A DNA stretch of 64,000 nt, taken from NCBI GenBank assembly GCA_963995525.1, contig OZ023217.1, positions 7,221,070-7,285,069 of the forward strand, written 5' to 3'. Origin of the DNA: Escarpia spicata. Taxonomy: Eukaryota; Annelida; Polychaeta; Sabellida; Siboglinidae. Shown here one piece after another: positions 12,426-23,370 of the stretch; position 1 is the stretch's first letter; each line of letters begins with the position of its first letter. The notes below the pieces were generated by a model. The model searched no databases. It was not told the origin of the DNA and saw only the letters and a program-made list of their open reading frames with translations. Made by a program: the position numbers and the translations under genes.

Positions 12426-12692
12426 CGAGTACTTTGAACGTGATGGTTTTATCGACGATCTCGACCTCATCTCCAAGATGGCTGCTGGCGGTGCAGGTAT
12501 AGGTCATCGGTTTGTCATCCTCGCTACGGTCTGGGACAGTCATTATCTGGAATCCCACACCTGATTCCACCTCCTTGGGCTCTGGCTTCCACATCATCTT
12601 CGGGGCTGGATTTCCGTTGGCTGTGCACTTGATCTTCTCGCCGGCGTGGTACGTAGGACTCTCAGGCTCAATTTCCACATTGTTGACAGCAT
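12426..12692 (-). CDS. IgSF receptor, exon encoding third Ig domain (I-set/C2-like)
   Basis: This is the third Ig-domain exon: 267 nt, phase 1 to phase 1, 88 full codons. The acceptor ATCCCTCACAG precedes base 12692 and a perfect GTGAGT donor follows base 12426. Motifs by exon residue: EIEPESPTYHAGE as the A strand, Cys 22 (KIKCTANGNPAP, the classic I-set/C2 signature), Trp 34 (MMWKPEP), and MTYTCTASS with Cys 66. The exon ends FKVLG as the G strand, with the glycine codon split by the intron. The Cys-Cys spacing of 44 suits an I-set or C2-type membrane-proximal domain. The intron directly upstream carries several partial copies of this exon's splice acceptor and first 35-40 nt (see 12693-13215). 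Confidence 0.94.
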
Positions 12693-13215
12693 CTGTGAGG
12701 GATACGACACATAGCTTATTGCACCACAAAAATACTAATCATAATATACAATTGGATTCTCTGGTGCGATCTGCACATTTTTTACGGCACATGCGAGTGA
12801 AAACCGCATAGTTATTGCACCATCGAAATACAATTCATCACAATCGAGAATCAGATTTCCGGGCGCAATCTGCACATTTTTTTTAAACTGCACACAAAAT
12901 TATTGCACCATTCAAATACAAATCATTGCAATCTAGAACTGGATTATCTGGTGCAATAATAAAATATTTCTTATATAGCGCCCCGTCCAAATAATTGTTC
13001 TAGGGCACGATCTCATCATTGTTGATGGCGTCTGTGAGCGAAAACTGCACACAAGTTATTGCACCATCGAAATACAAATCATCACAATCGAGAATTGGAT
13101 TCTCTGGCACAATCTGCACATTTCTGATAGCATCTGCGAGTGAAAACTGCACACAAGTTATTGCATAATCCATATACAAATCATCATAATCTAAAATTTG
13201 ACTCTCTGACTCGAT
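12693..13215 (-). repeat. Array of partial copies of Ig3 splice acceptor and exon start
   Basis: The last part of the intron before the third Ig exon consists of about 100-bp units homologous to the junction of intron and exon. The real exon start is 12692. Equivalent points lie at about 12792, 13031 and 13133 (spacing 100, 239 and 102), with a further degraded unit between and a partial one after 13200. Each unit holds 'ttattgcacc', a 'tctgcgagtgaaaactgc' acceptor region and the first 35-40 nt of the exon. Translated in the exon's phase they read AIRNVQIVPENP (13133), AINNDEIVP-stop (13031) and VKNVQIAPENP (12792), against AVNNVEIEPESP in the real exon. The AG is kept at 13031 and 13133 and lost at 12792. 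A short piece resembling a SINE tail (12958-12990) interrupts the array. Confidence 0.85.
12955..12992 (+). mobile_element. Small SINE-tail fragment
   Basis: 'atatttcttatatagcgcc' followed by 'ccgtcc' resembles 'ttatttctgatatagcgca' and 'gtatcc' at 29288-29312, the tail of the tRNA-derived SINE there. It sits inside the exon-start repeat array. Confidence 0.4.
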
Positions 13216-14985
13216 CTCAAATCACATAAACAGAAGGATCTACATAATTAGCGGAATCATTACGTCACTGTTTGCACATAGCAATCAGGTCTGACAACAT
13301 TAATAAATAGGCCCTGTAAATATAAAGCTGTCGAATATTGCACCAAATTTTTATTCTTTTACGACAGAAAAAAGGAGTCGTTTTGAGCGAGAACAATATG
13401 TGAAAAATGAACTATCAGATGTAAGCCTCCTTCCTATATAATGTAAATGTTTTATACATAATTATATAAACATATAAATGTTACTACAGTAGAACTCCAC
13501 AGTTAGGAATTTGACGTCAGATTCTGGGTGCACCAACTGGGTACCAGAATCTGATGAAACAAATGCAAAATGAACAATGTTGCCTAGGAGACCTATCCCT
13601 AGTACCCTAATTGGGAAATATCTCGAGGATCAGTACCGTAATACCTGCACCAAGAGGCACATCACTGAGACACAACCACATGAAGGCCCTGAATTCCTGA
13701 GGTCACAACTGGTATTGGAAGCACACACACATACTCCAGTGGGATTAACTGTACTTGTGAAACAAGTCACCTGATAAGATAACAAAAAATAAAGTTTGTT
13801 TGGTGAAAACGTACACGGAACACAGCCGAGAAACTACTAGGAGGAAGTATGGAATTAGAAATACGATCACAGAGAAATAGAAGAAGCTCCTGAACCATTG
13901 AGTGCGAAGTTACGGTTGTGTCTAAAGAATGCCAAACAGCAGACTCGGGAGAATTGAATTAGACGCCAAACCAGATGTGACATCATCTTGCAAAGATCCA
14001 ACTACCACAGCATCATAGCATTGATCAGAGAACTTGCTAAAAATAGAGAATTAAAGGGGTTTCCTCAATTTTTTTTTTCTTTCGCACATCACATTTCAAA
14101 AACAAATTTCAAAACAGCAAACCTACCTAGTATCCACTATGCCATGATAGCTTGTATGTGCAACTTTTTGTATGTAGTTTTGGTAAAATCTTCAGATAAA
14201 TTATTAATTTATCAAATTCCTGCCCAGGTATCAATTCAAGTGATTTTTAGATTTAAAATTGCCTAACCCTGCGGATTTGACAGTGACATCTGAACTTGGG
14301 TTCCCGAGAATTTTGGTGCAGTGGAAGTTTTTTATTGCATACGAGTGCAATAAAACTGCACTCATGTCAGATACTAATGGCTATTTTGTTAATGCTACAA
14401 CGTTGAAGGTCTTCATATCACGACTGCTGCCTATATTGGTATGTAATATCTGACATGGGAGCGATATCATAGAAAGATGATATCACAAGTGTCAGTGCCA
14501 ATGTTATTGTTCTAAACAGCTCAAAGAAACAAAGTCATACGGGATGGATATCTCACAACAACAACAGATCTCCTTGGTGATTTATCTCTAGCCCTATCCC
14601 ACCCAGGCTCTCTCCTGAGCACGGCCACACAAAGCGAACCTGATTAAATGGCCTGACAAAGCCACCCATCCTGCCAATGACCATTAGAATGACCTTGATG
14701 GATGGGTGATGCTGAGGCTACACTGTCGCCACGGCAACGCTTGTGTGGACGAAACCCAGCAGATTAACACATCTCATCATGTGTGGCAGTGTGTAATGGG
14801 TGCTTTATGCTGGCTTACCCACGATCACTCCAGTCAGCTGATCTACTCCGGGACCACTATAGCTGGGAAGCCTCACAGTTCAATTTCCTCAACCAACCTT
14901 TGTCTGGCTTCCCCAGGTTCCGGGAAAATTGTCCCAGTTCCGTGCCAGAGCACCGTTTTAGTAACACAAGATTGATATTTTCAAT

Positions 14986-15303
14986 TTTGTTACAGGTACA
15001 TTTCCAAATGTCACAGTTTTCGTAGGGGAAATTGCAGTTGTTTTTTGGTTTGTACTTGTTTTTGCAGCTGGGAGTAAAACACTAGAGCATGTTTAATGAT
15101 ATATTTTTCAGTGTTTTTATTTTAAATTCCACTTATTTTTGGATGCGTCCTCATCTTTGTAGCTCAGAATAAAACACCAGAGCATGTTTAGTATTGTGAT
15201 TAATATTTTCAATTTTACCACAACTTCCAAACATTGCTGTTTTCACTGGAAAATAGCAGTTGTTATACTATTTTTGCAGCTGTGAGTAAAACCTTAAGAG
15301 CTT
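14986..15303 (+). repeat. Three diverged tandem-related blocks
   Basis: The phrase 'gcagctgggagtaaaacac' and 'tagagcatgttta' recurs at 15065, 15158 and 15277 with small changes. 'atattttcaattttgttac' and 'gcagttgtt' also recur. This looks like an old tandem duplication with a period near 100-120 bp. Confidence 0.65.
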
Positions 15304-17163
15304 GCATCTGTGGATGCCAGGAATTCTGTGAGTGAATCCTGGCAATGTGCCTCAGCAACTACACATGCGCACTAGATCTATGCATCAGAAGATAGTGATA
15401 TCTGGATAACATCAGGTAGGCAATAAAAACCTAGATTTATATGGGCGGAGCTGGGATTAAGTTCACCGCATTGCGCGGCGGAGACATAACCGCTTGAAAT
15501 CCATTCCTCAAGGGAGCATTTCTTACAAGACACTCCACCGTAAGTCAGACATGTGATTAATACCGACACTTTGTTTCACCAATCCCGCTTATGGAGACAG
15601 ATTCAGTGTAATAAGCGCCCACCAACTTGAAACAGACACCAACGCGGGGAATAACATGGTAAAAATCGGTGTAGGTCATGAACTTTGGTATTGATATCAA
15701 AGGACACGTACAATCAGCCTATGACTGAGTTTTTGTCATGGACCAGCGACTTTGTCAGTTCGGTCACGCACTGGTGACTTTGTACCAGGTTCATTTTGTG
15801 ACATCCGATGCAAATGTTTTTGTATAGTAGGATCACCAACATATGACACCCAGTGGGACATGGAAGCTGCAAGATGACATGGGATTACAAGTCTGGTTTC
15901 TTGTGGTGGTCGCATGGCTTTAGAGCACCCTTTTCTTATCTGTGCTATTTATCTTGCTGACACTGGAAATATATTTACTGTGGACTGAGAGGCAGGCTTG
16001 GTAGCTGATAGGAGGTTTATGTCAGAGTCCCATTATGTCCATTAGCCGTGTGTGTCTTGGGTCGGGTGTGAGGTCACCTCTTGTTGTTCTCCTCCGTGTC
16101 TCTGGTGAGGTCAGTCTCGACACTGGTCCTTGATTTTTGTTTGTTTTTCCTTCTTCTTTACATTTTGCTAGTGCTAACTTTCTGGTTTATTATCAGGAAA
16201 CATAATTTTTTTGTTTTTCCTTCTCCTGTCGCTGATCCCATACTGCCGTGTTCCTAATCCACCCCTACTCCTCTCGCACTCTGTCTTCCCAATCATGCCA
16301 AATCTCCCTTCGTACAGTCTTCCCATTTCATTTGTGGTCTTCGTCTTCTTCCACCCTCCTTCTCTGAACCAACATCTAAACTAGCTCACATTTATAGCCT
16401 TTAGTTTCGCAATTTTTCTACGCTTTTAGTGCAAAGTTTCTGTGAATTAGAAAATTAATAAAAGTTACTTTTACATGATCTGATATTATCATGATACGTC
16501 GTCAAACATCGGGGATTAAAGTTACAGGCTTAATGAGAATCAAGGTTGCTGCTAAAATACGTTCTGTGCAGGTTTAAGTATAATATGTCATCTGGTTTAA
16601 TACTTCCGATAATTTAATAAAAATTAAATAACACATAAAATTTGCACATACAAACTCGCATATTGTAGCAGTTATGAAAGGTCTGCGTTTTTTTAATAAC
16701 ATATTTTGGAGTGAGAAAAATATCAAACTGAGGTGGGTGATTAGCACTGATCAACTGGCACTAGCAGTGGCAATATTCACCAAACTGGTCCTTCTAATTG
16801 TTACTCTTACAAATAGGGCATTTCCCGCAGATCAAACCAATCTATGTCACCCAGCACAAAAGCATGATGCATAAATCTCGGAGTATCATTTAGTATCAAG
16901 AGAAACCGCCGGAACTTCTGCAGTTATTTCTAGTTAATGCGGCAGACTTTCACCCCAAAGACTGGTAAGTGCCATTTAAGAACAGTGACTTTGGCAGTGA
17001 TCAACAACAAAGCACTCAAGCTCTCTCCATTTCTCACTGAAGCAATGACAGTATGCAGCCAAGTCCAGACATTGTCTGCTGAACATGGCAGGCGCTTATG
17101 TTAATGAGCCATCAAGATCAGGAATATGTTAGATGATGACTGTCAAATGAGAAGGTGTAGCAA

Positions 17164-17245
17164 ACGTGTATCACTGGCCAAGTACACTAATGATGATAAT
17201 ATTTACGTGTATCACTGGCCAAATACACTAATGATGATAATATTT
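17164..17245 (+). repeat. 41-bp tandem duplication
   Basis: Two consecutive 41-bp copies begin 'acgtgtatcactggccaa' and differ at one base, which implies a recent duplication. Confidence 0.9.
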
Positions 17246-17325
17246 ACGCTGCTCCTGAAGTTTCCTTAAACATTTTCATTTGTGACATTTTCTGTGTTTA
17301 AATGTATTTTAGCTGATGACGCTGA

Positions 17326-17860
17326 TGTGTTCACTCTTAGACATTAAGTGTGTTCACTCCATGTCATCTCTTTTATACTTGATGTGTTCATTTCATGTTA
17401 CCTTAAGAAACCCGATGAGTTAATTTCATGTCACCATTGATGTGTTCACTCCATGCCACCTCTTAGACATTTGATGTGTTCACTCCATGTCACCTCTTAG
17501 ACATTTGATGTGTTCACGCCATGTCACCTTGAGATACTTTAGGTGTTCATTCCATGTAATCTCTTAGACATTTGAAGTATTCATTCCATGTCACTTCTTA
17601 TATACTTTGTGTTAATTCCATGTCACCTTTAGACACTTGCTGTGTTCAATCCATGTCACATCTTAGACACTTGATGTCTTCATGTCACTTCTTAGACACT
17701 TGGTGTATTGTGTTCACTCCAGATCACCCCTTTAGATACTTGATGTGTTCATTTCATTTCACATTTAGACACTAGATGTGTTCACTCCATGTCACCTTTA
17801 GACACTTGATGTGATCACTCCATATCGAAACCTAGACACTTGTATGATGTGTTCATGCCG
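17326..17860 (+). repeat. Diverged ~34-bp minisatellite
   Basis: About fifteen imperfect units resemble 'gatgtgttcactccatgtca' then 'cctcttagacattt'. Units vary in length (about 28-40 bp), consistent with an old, degenerating array. Confidence 0.85.
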
Positions 17861-19054
17861 TACTAAACTTGCCATCACAATTTTGATGGTCTTGATTTTG
17901 TCATTAATTACCTCAGCGACTTAATAAACCAAAATCTTTACGGCGAAAAGTTACACAACCAAATAGATAACCGATTTACTGCTAGGCACGAATCAATATT
18001 GCCCCCTTTCTGCGACATTGTTACTAGCCAGTCTGTTTGCATTGCCTTCTCATGGCAATGTCCAAATACCTGTTGATATGATTTCTTGTCAAGCTGTCGA
18101 GTTATCAGGCAGAGACAACAAGAGACCCTTGACCTATTAATATTGAAATCAGCCAGACGATGGGCAAAGTACGAGTTAATAAACAACAGCCAGTTTGCAA
18201 ACGCCATCATCTTCAGCTGTATTTAATGTCTACCGGAAAACAAAAACCACCCGAAACTGTAAACATGTTACCACAAACTTAGCCAGCCTCTTGTTGATGG
18301 TTTCTCTAAATCAGTGTCATCAGATTCCTTAGTCAGGATCTAATGCTTAGTTATTGGATGATGGGTTACTCATCTTTTAAACTGAGGCAGTCTCATCCTG
18401 TATGTTCCTAATTAGTTAATGCGATATCTAACTTAACCTTGTTCACAGTGGCGCCACCTGGAGAGTTGGTCACCACTCAAATCTGCCGGGTAGGAGAATG
18501 AACAGACAACCTTGTTTTTACAACGTAGAAACACCATTTACCCCATTTCTCATGTAACATAAGCATTACAATCGCCATACCCATAACAGCTTACCCCAAC
18601 CTAATCCAAACTAAACAAAGATTGTATTCTCCTGAAGAGATAGGATACAGCCGTAAGAGAATCCTGTGTGATTACAGAAGCAGCCAGTGCATAATTATAT
18701 TTCAGTAACATAATAAATCTTTATCTGGCCAAATACTTAAACATCAAGTTAGACCTAAGAGAAAATGCGACTTTGACATGTGAGGCATCAGTGGTATCAG
18801 AAATCGTGAGAAGTAAATATAATCTCTGCCAATCGGCAGCTGCACACACAAGACAGACCAATCAATTCTGACCAAGTCTTCCGAATAAAAACTCTGCCTT
18901 GTCAGTGTTCCACTGATTAAAATGTATTATGCTAGATTGGTAGTGATGACTGGACTACCCCAATCAAGAGTTAGTTTATCAAACCTCAACAATGATCTAA
19001 CCACTGTCATTGAATACACAAAGAGGAACAATAGGAAGAGGAATGGTTAATAAA

Positions 19055-19095
19055 GAGTGCAGATCTATGCCTTTAGAGTGCAGATCTATGCCTTT
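19055..19095 (+). repeat. 21-bp minisatellite, left part
   Basis: Two units of 'gagtgcagatctatgccttta' lie directly left of the hAT element. The same array continues at 20914-21040, so the transposon split it. Confidence 0.88.
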
Positions 19096-20913
19096 TAGTG
19101 CTGGTTCGATATTCGATATATCGAAGTATCGCGATACTTGTGAAAGTTCGATACCGATACTTCGTGGTATCGCGATACTTCGATATTTTTGGTATCGAAC
19201 GGCCACAGTTCGATACCTTCGATATTTCGATACCTTCGATACGTCGATATTTCGATACCTTCGATACCTTCGATATTTCGATACCTTCGATACCTATACT
19301 TCGATACCGAGTCCATTCGACGTCGATGCGAAGACGTAACATCGTTTTCGAAGACGAAGTTACAGCCGGATGTACAGAAAGTACGGCTACTCCGCTGCGG
19401 GCTTCGCTTCCTCATTTGACAGGGTTGACTATGTTGTATGTATTAGGCCACTTAGGCGTGGTTCTTTTTCAAAAAACATAATAAAATGTAACATCTCAGT
19501 GGTTTTATAAAGCTTTATTGTTGAGTCAGTTTCCAAAAAAGTCTGTATATAAATAATTATTTGAGTGCGATCACAGCTTAGCCTCGATTATTTAAGCCTC
19601 GTTACGACGTTCGGTGGCACTACCGTTTGCTTCACCACTTTACCAAAAACACACAACATTCCAGTAATTTTATAGAGTGTTTATTGCACGCATTAGTATT
19701 CATGAATCTAGTTTAATATAATAATAATAATATAAATAATTATTCAAACGCGACACACTAGACTCGTTTACCCAGGTTCCGTTTGGTGGCGCTATGTTTT
19801 GCCGTTTGATGGCGCCACCGTTTGCCGTACTCGCTCAACCAAGATGAATGACAAAATGTCAAAACGCACATCGCCAATTTGGCAGTTTTGTTTTACAAAT
19901 ACGGAAACATTGTAGAGTGTCTACTATACTAGCTCCCCCCAACTAGTGGGGGAAATACATCAAATTTGACGAAACATGTCACTGTCCATCATCATCCATC
20001 AAGAGACTACCAAAACATGATGATTTAGGGAAGTCGTGGAAACACTGACTAACAGTAACAACGTCAACGAGAACGACGTGTTCCATCAAAATTTTCGTCA
20101 GAAATCAAGCAATGGACGTTCAGTAGTAGTTACAGTCGAAGTGAATCGCCATCGGTTGCAGAGTCTACTGCGGCGACAGCGTCAAGAAATGACGTACGCG
20201 ATGTGACTACCAGTTTTATTTATGTATTATTACTAGGTATTTTATTGCTATTGTCTGTAATACTGTATTGTTTTAATGTTACATTACAATTACTTTTACA
20301 ACATTAATAAATTATAATTAAACAAGTACAATTTACAACTGTTATTTGGTTATTGAAATAAAATGAAAATTGCATATTAATCATTGTTTGCATAACTATA
20401 TCAATTAGTATGTATCAATGGTTAAGTTGAAAACTGAATAGGTGTACCGTAGACTACTGTAGTTCCCAATAGACGCTCAGAGCGTGTGCTAAGACTTTGG
20501 TGCATGACTATTTGTTTCTCAAAAGTGGTACCAGGCAACTCTTTTTCAAACACACAGTCAGCAGTGCACATCTACCAAACTGACTGATACAACATCGACA
20601 CATGACAAGAATGCAACATGTTGCAGCTAAAGGCACACATGCACACTATGAATGACCTATCAAGCATCTGCAAGGTGGCACTAGCAGCAGTGTTGCCATC
20701 AGTTATGTCTAGCATGCATTCACTCATGAAAAATCTACTTTTATACATGTTTCCCTAATGAAAAACAGTGTGTGCTTCTATGCCATTAGTCTAGATGGAT
20801 AGTGTGTTTCTAATGGGATCTATACTGTATATGAATTAGACTTACAACGTAAGTATCGAACAAAATTCTGGTATCGATCGGTATCGAAGAATTCTTGTAT
20901 CGAACCAGCACTA
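19096..20913. mobile_element. Complete non-autonomous hAT transposon
   Basis: The element is 1818 bp with perfect 16-bp terminal inverted repeats: TAGTGCTGGTTCGATA at 19096 and TATCGAACCAGCACTA ending at 20913. It is flanked by a perfect 8-bp direct repeat, ATGCCTTT, at 19088-19095 and 20914-20921. TIR length and 8-bp target duplication are hallmarks of hAT elements. Both subterminal zones are packed with TATCGATA-like words (19108-19315 and 20847-20903), possibly transposase binding sites. No transposase ORF is present, and the open frames on the left are produced by the repeats. It must depend on a transposase encoded elsewhere. Confidence 0.92.
19108..19315 (+). repeat. Subterminal TTCGATA(CC/TT) repeat of the hAT element
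   Basis: Dozens of overlapping 'ttcgatacc' and 'ttcgatattt' words with period 5-9 make open frames in several phases rich in Arg, Tyr, Ser and Ile. They are repeat artefacts, not genes. Confidence 0.88.
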
Positions 20914-21040
20914 ATGCCTTTAGAGTGCAGATCTATGCTTTTAGAGTGCAGATCTATGCCTTTAGAGTGCAGATCTGTGCCTTTAGAGTGCAGACCTGTG
21001 CCTTTAGAGTGCAGATCTATGCCTTTAGAGTGGAGGAAAG
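20914..21040 (+). repeat. 21-bp minisatellite, right part
   Basis: About six units of 'atgcctttagagtgcagatc' plus t, with few changes, follow the hAT element. The first 8 bases are the target-site duplication. Confidence 0.9.
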
Positions 21041-21621
21041 ACCGTTACTAAGATGGGAGGAGAGTTAGTGTGTGAAGAGATTTGGCAGGAATGGAGGGAA
21101 GAACGAGAGCTAGAGGAAGAGGGAGCTGAGATGGGAGGTGGAGACAGCAGTGAAACTGAACCTATAACAGAAGGAGACATACTAAAATCAAGGACCTGTG
21201 GGTATTGAGGTCAGCAACACCACATACTTCAAAGGCAAAGGAGACAGCAACAACAAGATAATATTGGTGAAGTTATCCCATCTTCTCTCCTATATGGTGT
21301 CACCACAGACAGAACCCTCGAGCACTGATCTGTCAGCAGGTTCACTCCTCTGATCCATCATTCCACAGAACGTCTAACATGTTTCTGGTTAATGTCCACC
21401 AGAGTTGGCTCACTGCTGACAACTATTGGAGAAAGATGGTATGCCTGCAGATGATGGAGTAAGGTCACCAGTCTTGTATCAAGCTAAACTGTTTCACAGC
21501 TGACAGCAGTTTGGGGAATTAGTTTGGTTTTCATAATCGATCAACGGTTTGGCCAAAGTAATCGGTTTATGGTTGGCCATTCTAGGAAATGTTACCAAAC
21601 AAATAAAAACGATCTACGTAC
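21041..21621 (-). other. Intronic sequence beside Ig2 exon
   Basis: About 580 bp of intron between the minisatellite and the Ig2 donor. No repeat or exon is recognised. Confidence 0.5.
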
Positions 21622-21906
21622 ATTTCACGCTGAGGGTCCTGTCGCATTTCGTCTGGAGAACCTTCTCGCCGACTTTGATCTGGCACGTAAACGTGGCGCC
21701 GTTCATATCGGGCTGCACCGTGAATATGACCGCTCGTCGGGCCATGAGAATTTCGTCGCGCGTCTCAAAATCGAGCCCCTCCGAGATGACTTTGGGTCTG
21801 ATCCACTCTGGCCTCGGTAGTTGACTGCCGTGGTACGCGACTTCACACACCAAGTCTGCCGTGTCTCCTTGCTGCAAGTCCGTCTTGCCGACACACTTCA
21901 GTGCAC
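21622..21906 (-). CDS. IgSF receptor, exon encoding second Ig domain with extra cysteine pair
   Basis: This is the second Ig-domain exon of the same gene: 285 nt, phase 1 to phase 1. The acceptor is TTTTTCCCATCAG before base 21906 and the donor is GTACGT after base 21622. The split glycine codon (G from the previous exon plus GT) joins the frame exactly. Residues by exon: Cys 20 (DLVCEV), Trp 34 (RPEWIRPK) and Cys 74 (NGATFTC) form the Ig core. Two further cysteines, 4 (ALKCVG) and 87 (LQTKCDRT), sit at the opposite ends of the domain and probably form an additional disulfide between the first and last strands. The usual D-x-G/A-x-Y-x-C is modified to MNGATFTC. The donor GTACGT deviates from GTRAGT but is the only one giving phase 1. 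A longer ORF running upstream to 21958 is intronic read-through. Confidence 0.92.
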
Positions 21907-22784
21907 CTGATGGGAAAAATAAACTCATAATACTGGCCAAAAAAAGCATGCACAACAAAACCGTAAGTAAAGATTTAAGTCTTTACGACTGCTCAAGGCA
22001 CTTTACACTCTACTCCATGGAAGGCATGTTCAATAAAATACCATCTCGACTTCTCTGGGACGCATTCATCCATGTTGATTAAATAACTCTAGGTAGCTCT
22101 CATTGTGTTTTTTTAAATGCATTGCCAGTTGGTAGATTAGAGGCCAGTCGTCGGAGGAGGTGAATGAACTCAGAAAGAGACATGCGGACATCGGCATCTT
22201 GGAGGAGGTACACTAACAAAGCTCGAAAGTTAGTGTATTAATATACTGATGCCGACGAATATGCTTTCTCATCTAGCCCTTCAAAGTAATGATTCATATT
22301 AGGATTTTAACGATTAATTGACAAATCATGATACACAGCCTTCGACACAATATCAATATACAACACATCATCGATACATCGCCAATATATTTAAAATTAA
22401 CATTCTGGTTCACACTGGTTGAATACATGAAACTGTTTGTAAAAAATAATATTTTCAATTTTGTAAGTATCATGATACATTTATCTGGGATATGACCCGT
22501 TATATTTTTTTAAATACTAGCCTTAAAATGGTACATTGCGGTATATCCTGAAGAGTCTTGTCATGATTTAATACGGATTTCCTTCAACTGAAATGGTTTT
22601 TTAAAATGCATTTTCTTGTATTCTTCAGACAGGCATAAATTCAAATAAGAAACTTGTAGCGCAGTTAAAGAACAAAAACCCGTTTGTTGAATAGACATTT
22701 TGGTGAGAAAAGCTTAGAATTTTAAAAGCCAGTTTCTCAAAGAAACAAACTTGCAAGGGACATCATTGCACGTGTGACACTCAC
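21907..22784 (-). other. Intron between Ig1 and Ig2
   Basis: An 878-bp phase-1 intron between the donor at 22784 and the acceptor at 21907-21908. Most of its left half is dispersed-repeat sequence (21975-22255). Confidence 0.9.
21975..22255. mobile_element. SINE-body and associated dispersed repeat
   Basis: 'gttcaataaaataccatctc' then 'gacttctctgggacgcattc' (22029-22068) matches the body of the tRNA-headed SINE at 29360-29400. The following 'aaataactctagg', 'gccagttgg' and 'gttagtgtattaat' blocks match 51956-52070. It appears to be a composite or an older member of the same family. Confidence 0.6.
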
Positions 22785-23111
22785 CAACGAAGCTGAGAGT
22801 GATCGTCTTCATCAGTACTTCACCGTTGATCTTGCTTTCGCAGATGTAGTCTCCAGCATCTTCTTTCTTGAAGTTCTTGATCGTCAGTTGGTGTTTCACG
22901 ATGTCTACCTCGAAATTGTCCTTCTGGGGATGTTCCGAATTAATATTTCCGTCTTTGTCTCCAATTGGGATTGCGGTACGGGCCGAGTTATACACCCAGT
23001 CCTTCCATTCAACGACTGGTGGGTCAGCAAGAGGAAGGTCACATGTCATGAGAACGCTCTCTCCCTCGACACCGATCTCCGAGACTCTCTTGTTGCCTAG
23101 CGACAGCGATA
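22785..23111 (-). CDS. IgSF receptor, exon encoding first Ig domain
   Basis: This exon encodes one complete Ig domain of a membrane receptor. On the minus strand an acceptor with a pyrimidine tract (TTTCTTTCGTTGCAG) precedes base 23111, and a perfect GTGAGT donor follows base 22785. The exon is 327 nt, starts and ends in phase 1, and gives 108 full codons without a stop. Ig hallmarks by exon residue: first Cys at 23 (VLMTC), Trp at 35 (VVEWKDW), and the DAGDYIC motif ending in the second Cys at 90. The Cys-Cys spacing of 66 suits a V- or I-set domain. The first residues (SLSLGNKRVSEIG) look like the mature N-terminus or A strand, so this is probably the membrane-distal domain directly after the signal peptide. 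No N-x-S/T site is seen. The ATG inside the exon at 23049 is internal, not a start. Ligand and exact family are unknown. Confidence 0.93.
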
Positions 23112-23270
23112 CTGCAACGAAAGAAAGATATTCGATATTAGCTTTTGTGTTTAGATCACATGTACTACTTGAAGTTTAATATTCTACTTCGTGTGATTCC
23201 ATTAAAAGTTTCAATTATGATTCAAATTAATTGTCCATCCAAGATACCATATATATTTTAGATATTATTA

Positions 23271-23370
23271 CAGTCAAACTTCACTTTACGGTCACCTCTT
23301 CAATACAGTTATATCCCAATTAAGGTAATCCTAGGACAGTCCCAAAGGTATATATTAATACAGAAATCCC
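23271..23370 (+). mobile_element. MITE end, 'CAGTAGAACC' family
   Basis: After a TA dinucleotide the sequence begins CAGTCAAACTTCACTTTACG, then GTCACC, followed by 'cctaggacagtcccaaa', as in the copies at 47941 and 60054. The right end is not clear. Confidence 0.6.

Larger units (their letters stand above)
13216..19050 (-). other. Middle of the intron between Ig2 and Ig3
   Basis: No coding exon is recognised. Contents include a CAGTAGAACT-type repeat start (13492) with a 10-bp hairpin (13522-13557), an inverted-repeat region (14300-14490), tandem-related blocks (15000-15305), a 41-bp duplication (17164-17245) and a 34-bp minisatellite (17326-17860). Confidence 0.65.

Noticed and set aside
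19095..19481. Several overlapping open frames on both strands rich in RYRS and DTFDTF
   Set aside because: Produced by the subterminal TTCGATA repeats of the hAT element, not by coding sequence.
21861..21958. Signal-peptide-like start (MLCMLFLASIMSLFF) just upstream of Ig2
   Set aside because: It is the polypyrimidine-rich intron before the Ig2 acceptor read as protein; phases and the upstream Ig1 exon show it is intronic.
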